DNA from: Candidatus Acidulidesulfobacter diazotrophicus
GTDB taxonomy: Bacteria > SZUA-79 > Acidulodesulfobacterales > Acidulodesulfobacteraceae
DNA: 44,437 nt
NCBI GenBank assembly: GCA_004195025.1
Contig: SGBB01000019.1
Location: forward strand, 1-44,437
Direction of reading: 5' to 3'
Positions within the stretch are counted from its first letter, which is position 1, and the number at the start of each line of letters is the position of its first letter. Position numbers and translations under genes: made by a program. Shown piece after piece: positions 24,410-32,086 of the stretch. Below the pieces are notes generated by a model, which saw only the letters and a program-made list of their open reading frames with translations, made no database searches and was not told where the DNA came from.

Positions 24410-27400
24410 ATGGGCAAAAATATAGACCTTTTTGTTGATCAAGAAATACATGACCGCATAAAAAATCTAAAAATTAACTTTCCGATATTTGTTCTATATA
24501 AGAATATTCGCTCCGGCAAAACATTAACTACCGAAAGAATTTTAAAAAATATAACACCTAATGCGCAGGCATTGACAATTGAAGGCGAAATACCTGATAA
24601 ATGCCAAGTTTGCATTATAGATTACGAGCCGAAAGGCTCTTTAGATAAATTAGAAGAAATATTACAGGCTAATAAAGAAAAACTAATTATATTAATAGAC
24701 GAATATACTCTAATAAGATATAAAAAAAGGCATGATAATTCGTCAAAAAATAAATTATTTAATAAAATTTTAGATATTTTTAACGGTAAAGAAAAACTCA
24801 AAGGCGACGACATTATAGAATACGAAGTAAAATACGAAGAAGTTGAAGAAATTATTAAAGACAATATACAAATTAACAATAAAGATAAAGAAAAAGAAAA
24901 AAAAACCGTTAAAAACATATCCAAAATAATATACGATGAAAGAAAAAAAACTTATATCTTAGGCGCTATTTCAGAATTATCTGAAAAATTTAAAAATAAA
25001 GAAGTTGAAATAGAAAGCTTAGATATAGAAATAGATAAACTTAACGGTCATCTTAAGGCTTTTACCGCAGTGATGGGAGTAGGGCTTTTAGGCGAAGCTT
25101 CTCTTTATGATTTTATAGCCAATATATCCGCTACAGCCGCTTTACCGACAGGGCTTATGTTCGCTCCGCCGCTGTTAATGTCTATTCCGTTTATAATGAT
25201 AATTAAAAATAAAATTTTTCCGGATAAACTAAAAAAAGCGGAAACTCCTTTGCAGCAGCTTGCCATAGCCGTTGCCGCATGGAAAGAACTCCCGAAGTCT
25301 TCGTTAGAAGCGTTTTGCTATCAGATGGACAATGTGTTAGATCTGCCGTTATATACCACGTATAACAATTTAGACGATATGTTTAGCACACGTAATGCTG
25401 AAGATATTAAAAAAGCCATAGACGAAAAGCTTAAAGACGAAACATTTTTAAGTAAAATTAATGAAATATATTTAAATAGTGAATATAGAAATGAATTAGA
25501 CGCTAAATTATCCGACATAACCAAAAAAATAGAAGAATATGGAGAAAGAATAAACAAACTTGAAAGAGAAGTTAAAGAGATAAAAAAAACATTAGCCGCA
25601 CAGGATCAAAAGATTGAAACTCAAAAAGAAGAAAATACTACCAGCGGCTGCACAAAATTCAAATCAAAAGAAAATCCGAACGATATCTTTAAAGATAATA
25701 AAACATTAGAAGACCAGTTTACGGATACGGCTATTCCCAAATATATAGAAAAACAGCAAGAGTTAATAGACGACATTTTAAAAAAAGCTTCTTCAAAACT
25801 CGTAATTATAAACGGAGAACCTGGAGCTGGCAAATCAATCTTGCTTTATCAGATAGCTAAAGCTATTCGTAACAAATATGAAAAAGTTTTTTATATAAAC
25901 GAATTCGATAAGTTCTCTCCCCTTAATTTTTCTAAATCAAATGAAAACAATTACGCCGTTTTAGATAACATAAATATTGAAAAAATAAATCAAATTATAG
26001 ATATTGCGGGTAATCCTGGCATAAAAAGAATCATTTTAACGACAAGAAAAGAATATTTAAAAGATAAATTGAATAATCTAAATAAAGATTTCATATGTCT
26101 TTATGATTATAAACCAGAAGATACTTTCCTTAAAATACTCGCAGACACTCTCATAAAAAAAGAAAAACCCGATAACATAAAGTTATTTAACGAACAGGAA
26201 CTGATAGATAAACTCGTTGAAAATTCCAACGGCATTGCTCTTTATATTTCAGAAGCTGTTAAACTGCTCAAACAAAATGATTTCAGCACGGATGCTATTG
26301 AGAATACACCTAAGGGCATAAAAGATCTTGTGAATAAAATATTAGAAGATGAAATAAAAAGAAATCCTCATCTGATTTACATTTATTATCTCGTATCCCA
26401 TTATTCAGGATTTCCAGGAGAACTTCTTACTTCTATTAAAAATGAATTTCCTGATTTATTTAAAGAAGAACCTATTTATTTGGAAGAAAGAAAAGGGTTA
26501 TGTTATTTGCATTCCTGGTATAAAGATATAACCGATGAAATATTTAATAGCGATAAAGAACCTATAAATAGAATAAATAAAATTCATAAGGATTTATCCG
26601 AACTAAAAACACTGATAGGTGAAATCGGCAACGTTAAAATAAAAGAACCCCTATCCGAGTTTTTAGATAATATAGATAATGGAGTAGATATAAAGGATTT
26701 GTCCGATTTAATATTGCTTTACGGAATAAAAAATTATGCGTATTCCAAAAAGGATAATAAATACGGTTTTAATATAATAACAGGCAAAAATAATCCGGGT
26801 TCGGCATACAAATATGAAAATTTAATTAAATTTATTTCTGAGAGTTTTATAAACGACGATATACTTAAAGATTTAAACAATAGACCTATATATGCATTAA
26901 TTATCTTGCTTGTATGCCGATTATTAACAAGTAATAACTATATAAAGAACATTTCGGAAAATATCTTAAAGCAGGAAACTGATAATATTGATTTTGAATA
27001 CGTATTTAAAGGATTAGTTAGTGAAAATATTCATAATTATGAATTTATCCCTAATATAATTAAATCAATCATTCGCATTCACGAACAATTTGTTAATGAT
27101 ATTGATATTAACAATGCTTCAGATTACGATAAATCTATATATAGTTTTTTTACAGGAAATTTAAATTTAAAATTATTTGTATCGCTTTTTATAAATAAAG
27201 CCTTACAATGTCAGCCAAATAACGATTTTTATCATTTTACAAATGGATTCTTTAATTATATTGCGGGTAATAAAAAAAAAGCTATAGAAGAATATGATAA
27301 AGCAATTAGATTATTAAGTCAAAACGATAAAAAGGATACAACTGATAATTTATTTTATTACATTTGGAAAGGTTTTGCATTAATTGGTCTTGGTTTGTGT

Positions 27401-27991
27401 TACGAAGCTATTATACCTATAAATAAAGCAATAGAACTCGATCTTAATAATTTTAATGCATGCTTTTACAAAGGTCTTGCATTATATGGTCTTAACCAAT
27501 ACGAAGAAGCTATTGAGTTTTTTAATAAAGCAATAAAACTAGATCCAAGCAATTCATTAGTAAACATGCTTAAAGGACAAGGATTGGGTTTGCTTGATCA
27601 ATATGAAGAAGCTTTTAAGGCATTTAATAAAGCGATAGAACTCGATCCTAATAATTCAAATGCATATATGGGTAAAGGTAATGTATTAAAAGGCATAGGA
27701 AAATACGAAGATGCCATTAAAGCATATGACAAAGCGATAGAACTTAATCCAGATAATTCAAATGCATATTTTAACAAAGGTAATTTGTTAGGAATTCTTG
27801 AAGATTATAAGCATGCTATAAAATTATTTAATAAAGCGATAGAACTCGATCCTAATAATTCAGATGCATATAGTAATAAAGGATATGCATTAAATAAACT
27901 TGAACAATTTGAAGATGCTATTAAAGCATTTAATAAGGCGATAGAACTCAATCCTAATAAAACAGATTATTATATAAAGCTATTGCGTTAG
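24410..27991 (+). CDS. STAND-type NTPase with membrane segment and TPR sensor
   Basis: 1193 residues as read. Order: an N-terminal domain with a degenerate P-loop (YKNIRSGKT, 30-38) and a Walker-B-like LIILIDEYT (92-100); a hydrophobic, possibly membrane-inserting part (218-266); a coiled coil (370-405); a second NTPase with Walker A GEPGAGKS (469-476), YAVLDN (515-520) and IILTTRKEY (541-549), as in STAND proteins; an all-helical linker; and seven TPRs from about 945 (NAYMGKGNVLKGIGKYEDAI). STAND proteins with a repeat sensor and N-terminal effector are often anti-phage switches; that role is inferred. AAAGGAG precedes the ATG. The frame breaks within the TPR array; three more repeats follow in another frame. 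Confidence 0.75.
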   Translation: MGKNIDLFVDQEIHDRIKNLKINFPIFVLYKNIRSGKTLTTERILKNITPNAQALTIEGEIPDKCQVCIIDYEPKGSLDKLEEILQANKEKLIILIDEYTLIRYKKRHDNSSKNKLFNKILDIFNGKEKLKGDDIIEYEVKYEEVEEIIKDNIQINNKDKEKEKKTVKNISKIIYDERKKTYILGAISELSEKFKNKEVEIESLDIEIDKLNGHLKAFTAVMGVGLLGEASLYDFIANISATAALPTGLMFAPPLLMSIPFIMIIKNKIFPDKLKKAETPLQQLAIAVAAWKELPKSSLEAFCYQMDNVLDLPLYTTYNNLDDMFSTRNAEDIKKAIDEKLKDETFLSKINEIYLNSEYRNELDAKLSDITKKIEEYGERINKLEREVKEIKKTLAAQDQKIETQKEENTTSGCTKFKSKENPNDIFKDNKTLEDQFTDTAIPKYIEKQQELIDDILKKASSKLVIINGEPGAGKSILLYQIAKAIRNKYEKVFYINEFDKFSPLNFSKSNENNYAVLDNINIEKINQIIDIAGNPGIKRIILTTRKEYLKDKLNNLNKDFICLYDYKPEDTFLKILADTLIKKEKPDNIKLFNEQELIDKLVENSNGIALYISEAVKLLKQNDFSTDAIENTPKGIKDLVNKILEDEIKRNPHLIYIYYLVSHYSGFPGELLTSIKNEFPDLFKEEPIYLEERKGLCYLHSWYKDITDEIFNSDKEPINRINKIHKDLSELKTLIGEIGNVKIKEPLSEFLDNIDNGVDIKDLSDLILLYGIKNYAYSKKDNKYGFNIITGKNNPGSAYKYENLIKFISESFINDDILKDLNNRPIYALIILLVCRLLTSNNYIKNISENILKQETDNIDFEYVFKGLVSENIHNYEFIPNIIKSIIRIHEQFVNDIDINNASDYDKSIYSFFTGNLNLKLFVSLFINKALQCQPNNDFYHFTNGFFNYIAGNKKKAIEEYDKAIRLLSQNDKKDTTDNLFYYIWKGFALIGLGLCYEAIIPINKAIELDLNNFNACFYKGLALYGLNQYEEAIEFFNKAIKLDPSNSLVNMLKGQGLGLLDQYEEAFKAFNKAIELDPNNSNAYMGKGNVLKGIGKYEDAIKAYDKAIELNPDNSNAYFNKGNLLGILEDYKHAIKLFNKAIELDPNNSDAYSNKGYALNKLEQFEDAIKAFNKAIELNPNKTDYYIKLLR

Positions 27992-28323
27992 AAAATCTTA
28001 ATCGTTATAGAGAAGCCCTGGATATTTATAATAAAATTATTAAACTTAATCCTAATGATCCAGATGCATACTATAGTAAAAGTGCGGCATTGAATATTCT
28101 CGAAAGTTACAATGAAGCAATTAAAGCATGCGATAAAGCAACAAAACTTGATCCTAATAACTCATATGGATATCTAATTAAATGCGAGGCCTTATTACAT
28201 CTTAATCTCCTTGAAGATGCTATAGAAACAATTAATAAGGCAATAGAACTCAATCGTGAAAATGTAATTTTTCAAAATATTAAAAGAGACATTGAAAAAG
28301 AATTTCAAAAAGGTAAATCTTAA
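27978..28323 (+). pseudogene. Frameshifted C-terminal TPRs of the STAND protein
   Basis: One base appears lost in the AT-rich run GATTATTATATAAAGC (27965-27980). In the new frame the protein continues KAIALENLNRYREALDIYNK, DAYYSKSAALNILESYNEAI and YGYLIKCEALLHLNLLEDAI and ends FQKGKS at 28323, giving ten TPRs in total. The repeats stay intact after the break, so the shift is recent, phase-variable or an assembly error. A start at 28090 inside this piece is unlikely to be used. Confidence 0.75.
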
Positions 28324-28598
28324 CTATCTGTAATTATAAATATTTTTAGTTTTCTAATAAATAATAAAATCGCAATAGAAATATTTTTTAAATTTCTTTA
28401 ATTTAATAACTTTTAAATTTAATAAAAATTTTCATTTATGGTTTTTGACATTAAAAAGCTTGAAATCTTTTACTCTTTTGAAAACATGCTAATATTTCAA
28501 ACACTTTAATATATCTTAAATATAGTAATAGAGATATGGCGGAAGCGGTTGATAGAGCTAATAACGGATTAAATAACGGAGAATATTAATTTTTATTT
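28324..28598. other. Short gene-free gap before the A24 peptidase
   Basis: AT-rich sequence. A 17-codon frame at 28535-28588 (MAEAVDRANNGLNNGEY) ends 10 bp before the peptidase ATG. Its end carries the only ribosome-site-like GGAGA, so it could be a leader peptide, but I cannot support it as a gene. Confidence 0.4.
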
Positions 28599-29198
28599 AT
28601 GTTTAACAAAATAAAATCCAAACATATATTCTTCTTGCCTATAATAATAACGGCTATCGGCGTTTTTATTCTGTACGGCTTTTTATCGCAAAATTTTATT
28701 GATACTTATTATATCGTTAAAACCGCCCTTTTAACCGATAAATTTATCGTCCCTGCAAGTTTTAATCTAAAATATCTTATATTATTTTCAGGATTAATAT
28801 TAATGTCATTTACTGATATGTTGTTTGAATTAATATCAACGATAATACCGATATTATTGATAATAGCGGGCTTTCTTTTCGCGTATCTTTTACATTTGCC
28901 ATTATTAATCGTTCTTGAGTCTGCAGGTATCGGTCTTGGAATATTTATCTTTATAGATATTACAAAATTAGGCTCTTACGCTATGGGCGATATATTAACC
29001 GCCGGAGCTATAGGCGCTTATGTCGGCATAGAAAACATTATTATTATTTCAATATCCGCTATAATATTAGGTAAGATAATTACTTATGCAATGGCTAAAA
29101 TAGACGGTATTTGCGATAAAAGTAAGTTAAAAGAATTTAATATGGCTTTTGTGCCGGTATTATTTTTAGCAACGGCGGTAATTAAATCAATAAGATAA
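28599..29198 (+). CDS. A24-family (prepilin-type) aspartic peptidase
   Basis: A 199-residue integral membrane protein with about six helices. The two A24 aspartates are present: D73 in MSFTDMLFEL and D131 in YAMGDILTAGAIGAYVG, the GxGD-type motif that gives the family its name, and the protein ends with the hydrophobic FVPVLFLATAV segment. It lacks the N-terminal cysteine-rich methylase domain of PilD, as do short TadV/CpaA-like forms. Such enzymes cleave type III signal peptides of pilins at the inner face of the membrane. No pilin gene was found nearby, so its substrate is unknown. It lies between the STAND gene and repeat copy 2. Confidence 0.72.
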   Translation: MFNKIKSKHIFFLPIIITAIGVFILYGFLSQNFIDTYYIVKTALLTDKFIVPASFNLKYLILFSGLILMSFTDMLFELISTIIPILLIIAGFLFAYLLHLPLLIVLESAGIGLGIFIFIDITKLGSYAMGDILTAGAIGAYVGIENIIIISISAIILGKIITYAMAKIDGICDKSKLKEFNMAFVPVLFLATAVIKSIR

Positions 29199-29246
29199 AT
29201 TAGGCAACTAAGCAATAAGATAGAAACATCGGCATGATAGTTAATT

Positions 29247-29394
29247 AGGCAATCTGTATAATTTAACAACATTTATTAATAAGTATATATAATTTATACA
29301 GATATATGGATATTCAAAAAGTAATAGAAAAATATGTCAAAGAAGATTTAAGACGATATAAAGCAAAATCTTTTAAAAAAAATTTAATGCTGAT
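29247..29394. repeat. Long direct repeat, copy 2
   Basis: 148 bp matching 23734-23883, starting AGGCAATC and ending CTGAT. Its leader carries a perfect 10-bp inverted repeat, ATCTGTATAA (29252-29261) with TTATACAGAT (29294-29303), which has one mismatch in copy 1. The two copies are direct and 5.4 kb apart. Confidence 0.8.
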
Positions 29395-29452
29395 TCCTCA
29401 CTTTAATATTTCAAAGAAAAAATTAAATAAATCTGTTAAAATAATTAAATAA
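29306..29452 (+). CDS. Small basic protein in the direct repeat, copy 2
   Basis: A 48-residue frame: MDIQKVIEKYVKEDLRRYKA, then KSFKKNLMLIPHFNISKKKL and NKSVKIIK. It is amphipathic, helical and strongly basic, with no signal peptide. The hairpin leader upstream is conserved with copy 1. Three of the nucleotide changes between the copies are silent or conservative, so the frame may be real. I recognise no family; a DNA- or RNA-binding peptide or a toxin-antitoxin component is possible. Confidence 0.45.
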   Translation: MDIQKVIEKYVKEDLRRYKAKSFKKNLMLIPHFNISKKKLNKSVKIIK

Positions 29453-29468
29453 TTAAATAATTTAGCGG

Positions 29469-29729
29469 GTGCGGTTCGTGGACAAATTATGCCTTTCCTG
29501 TGATATTTTTAATCTTATTATCATCGTCGGCGGTATATTCGCCTTTATTGCTTCGATAATGGCGTATCTTATAACTTACGACGAATATATACATCATTAT
29601 CAAAGCGCTAAAAAACCGATAAAATATGCGCTACAGGCGGCTATATTCACATTTGTTTTATTTTGCATATTGACGGTAGGCGCGGGATATTTTCTTAGCC
29701 TCTATATTGTGACATTGCGCTGGGTTTAG
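29469..29729 (+). CDS. Small two-pass membrane protein
   Basis: Up to 86 residues from a GTG at 29469; a second GTG at 29478 (VDKLCLSC...) is an equally good start and neither has a strong ribosome site. Two hydrophobic helices are separated by a polar loop (TYDEYIHHYQSAKKPIKYAL): one at about 15-35, the other around 57-79. Two cysteines lie near the N-terminus (CLSC). No family recognised. It could be part of an envelope or conjugation-like unit with the A24 peptidase. Confidence 0.5.
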   Translation: MRFVDKLCLSCDIFNLIIIVGGIFAFIASIMAYLITYDEYIHHYQSAKKPIKYALQAAIFTFVLFCILTVGAGYFLSLYIVTLRWV

Positions 29730-29859
29730 ACAGCTATTAACTGCACTATTTTACTTTGGCGATTATTAATTATAAATTTGACTCGATATCTATTGAAAGC
29801 GTTATATGAAATTCTTGATAATAGATAATTATATGTTTTAAAAAAACTTTAAAAATATT

Positions 29860-29889
29860 TATATTTGCATTTATTTTTTTGCAAATATA
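29860..29889. repeat. 10-bp hairpin upstream of the 58-residue gene
   Basis: TATATTTGCA (29860-29869) pairs with TGCAAATATA (29880-29889) around a T-rich 10-nt loop. It lies 65 bp before the next ATG and after the small membrane-protein gene; it may end that transcript or serve as an operator. Confidence 0.45.
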
Positions 29890-29953
29890 GTTTACGATTT
29901 TAACATTTTCAATAAAACTAAAATAAATAAATAATAAACAGGAGGTTATTTAT

Positions 29954-30130
29954 ATGAAAAATATTGAAATGAACGTTAACGGCGATATTTTAACAATTAA
30001 AGTTGACATTTCTAAGACATTCGGTAAGTCCAGCAGCGGCAAGTCAACTATTATCGCTTCTACGGAAGGCAATATGTCTGTGCCGGGCAAAGAAGAAGTC
30101 AAAATAGGATTAAATGTTTACACGAAATAA
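29954..30130 (+). CDS. Conserved 58-residue protein with SSSGKSTIIASTEGN motif
   Basis: An excellent ribosome site (AGGAGG, 7 nt) precedes MKNIEMNVNGDILTIKVDIS. A central SSSGKSTIIASTEGNMSVPG stretch and a KIGLNVYTK end follow. I recall similar short proteins of this pattern in scattered bacteria and plasmids, annotated only as hypothetical. The pattern predicts a small beta-rich domain, not a true P-loop, since the GKS lacks the upstream glycines. It is transcribed alone: a hairpin lies upstream and a perfect terminator-like hairpin downstream. It was too short to be listed by a simple ORF scan. Confidence 0.75.
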   Translation: MKNIEMNVNGDILTIKVDISKTFGKSSSGKSTIIASTEGNMSVPGKEEVKIGLNVYTK

Positions 30131-30141
30131 GAATATTAATA

Positions 30142-30176
30142 GCTTTTAAACCCTTATATGATAAGGGTTTAAAAGC
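30142..30176 (+). terminator. 16-bp perfect hairpin after the small gene
   Basis: GCTTTTAAACCCTTAT (30142-30157) pairs perfectly with 30161-30176 around ATG. It begins 12 bp after the stop codon of the 58-residue gene. No T-run follows, so it may protect the mRNA end rather than terminate on its own. Confidence 0.6.
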
Positions 30177-30314
30177 AACACGCCTTAAAACGCATTATAG
30201 AGCGTTTAAACTGCATATTTGATTCTTAGGTATAAATCATTAAATATACAATTAAAACTTAATAAATCGGATAGGATTTACAAAAAATAACAAAAAACAT
30301 GAGGCAGGTTGATT

Positions 30315-31439
30315 ATGAAAAAAATATTATTATTAGCTTTAATTTTTATATGCCTATTTTCAACTAAAGCTTTTGCTTCAAGGCTTATAAATGAAGGAAC
30401 ATTTACTACTATAGGTAAAGAAACTTCAATATATTTAAACTTTATTGATTTTGATCCATCGGATATATTAATTAGTAAGAACAAAATGTGGCTTACAGGA
30501 CATAATAATTCTATAACAAAAATTAATCTAAGGGGTAGTAAAGGCGCGTTTATGTATTTAGGTAAAATGTCGCAATACTATAATAATAATAGACATTACC
30601 CGGAAAGTATCGCCATTGACAAACAAGGAAATATATATATTGTAGATGGTAAATATATTTCAAAACTAAACAAAAAAGGTAAATTTATAAAAAAATTTGA
30701 TTATAGCCAAAAAAGAAGATTTATTGTTTCTATTGCTATAGATAAAAACGGCAATATATGGGTTATAAATCATAATATCCGTTCATCTAACATAATAGAA
30801 TTAACTCCATCAGGAAAAATAATTAATAAATACCCTATAAATGTTAATATAGTTCCCAGCAATATTGTTGTAGGCAAAAATAATAATATATGGATTGAAT
30901 CTTATAAAAAAGATAATTTTAAAGATTGGAATATAATAAAAATTAATCTTATAACAAAAAAAATAAGAAACATAATATCAAAAACTAATCATTCTCTTTG
31001 GACGCCTGTAAAATTTAATTCTGTTGGTGATATATATATTGTTTACGGCAATGATATAGAAAAACTTAATCATAAAGGCAAATTGCTAATAAATAAGTCT
31101 ATAAAAAATATGGGGTTTGGTTCTTCTCTTGTCATTGATAAACATGGAAATATATGGACTTTCGGCGGTAGCACCACGAATATTAATTCTTCTGAAATTT
31201 TATATGAATTAAATCCAAACCTTAAAATAATAAAAAAATTTAATTTATTTAAGTATACTTATAATATGCTCCTTTATAATCCAAAAACCAGCAAAACAAT
31301 TATTAAAAAATTTAAATTTAATCTAAATAATGTAGCGATTGATAATATAAATATTGATAAAAAGGGAGATATATGGGTAGGTATAAACTATAGTAATGGT
31401 AGGTATATCAAGGGTTGTTTATTAGAATTAGATTATTAA
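30315..31439 (+). CDS. Exported beta-propeller protein
   Basis: A 374-residue protein with a Sec signal peptide (MKKILLLALIFICLFSTKAF, cleavage after AFA). The mature part has about five NHL/SBBP-type blades with the motif SIAIDKQGNIYIVDG, SIAIDKNGNIWVINH, LVIDKHGNIWTFGG and INIDKKGDIWVGIN. It is probably a periplasmic or surface binding protein; no enzymatic residues are recognisable. I start at the ATG at 30315, 8 nt after GGCAGG, rather than the upstream TTG at 30309. A second exported gene follows after 43 bp. Confidence 0.8.
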   Translation: MKKILLLALIFICLFSTKAFASRLINEGTFTTIGKETSIYLNFIDFDPSDILISKNKMWLTGHNNSITKINLRGSKGAFMYLGKMSQYYNNNRHYPESIAIDKQGNIYIVDGKYISKLNKKGKFIKKFDYSQKRRFIVSIAIDKNGNIWVINHNIRSSNIIELTPSGKIINKYPINVNIVPSNIVVGKNNNIWIESYKKDNFKDWNIIKINLITKKIRNIISKTNHSLWTPVKFNSVGDIYIVYGNDIEKLNHKGKLLINKSIKNMGFGSSLVIDKHGNIWTFGGSTTNINSSEILYELNPNLKIIKKFNLFKYTYNMLLYNPKTSKTIIKKFKFNLNNVAIDNINIDKKGDIWVGINYSNGRYIKGCLLELDY

Positions 31440-31482
31440 AATTATATTATATTGCATATTGAAATTAAATTTTTTAAAAATA

Positions 31483-32001
31483 ATGAAAAAATATAAAATA
31501 ACATTATTATCTTTATTTTTAATACTTTTATTTTCTGTTAAAGCCTTTTCTTTCGGCATTTTCAATATCCCTTACAATAAATCCGATTCTAACTTTAACA
31601 AACTTGCCATGCGGGTGTATAATTCAAATAGCCCTTATATCTATTCAAGCGGCGCTTATACCTATAATGCAATGCCGATAACGACGACTATGTCGGGGTG
31701 TAAAATAATAGCTGTTATTAAAACAATGCAAAACTTCGGAAATAAGAATACTGAAAACTACAAGATATGCGGCGGGAATATTTCGCGGGTTGAAAATACC
31801 AATCCTGCGGGCTGGAACAATTTGCCAAACGGCATTAAACCTGTTATAAATAATGTTATTGCAGAAACAAGACAATACGGCAAAGCAACGGCTAATTATA
31901 ACGGATATAGGGTAGTGGGAACTGCCCAGTCTTATAACAGCAATACAGTTTATGTGTATGTGCTGAATGGGATAAAGTTAGAAGCGATGATGAGGGTTTG
32001 A
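31483..32001 (+). CDS. Exported protein of unknown function
   Basis: A 172-residue protein with a clear signal peptide (MKKYKITLLSLFLILLFSVK, cleavage near AFS). The mature part is rich in Asn, Tyr and Ser and has two cysteines (SGCKIIAV and KICGGN) that could form a disulphide. No family is recognised. The G+C content of its 3' half is higher than that of its neighbours. I start at the ATG at 31483 because the signal peptide begins there; an upstream TTG at 31459 has no ribosome site. It may be co-transcribed with the beta-propeller gene. Confidence 0.65.
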   Translation: MKKYKITLLSLFLILLFSVKAFSFGIFNIPYNKSDSNFNKLAMRVYNSNSPYIYSSGAYTYNAMPITTTMSGCKIIAVIKTMQNFGNKNTENYKICGGNISRVENTNPAGWNNLPNGIKPVINNVIAETRQYGKATANYNGYRVVGTAQSYNSNTVYVYVLNGIKLEAMMRV

Positions 32002-32086
32002 AAAAGAGCCATAAATAATTAAAACATGCACTAAATAAGTCAATTATATTTAGACTAATTTATGTTTAATTTTAGGATTATCTATA

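Noticed and set aside
25321-25833. Minus-strand frames inside the STAND gene
   Set aside because: They are antisense shadows of a clearly coding plus-strand gene and start without ribosome sites.
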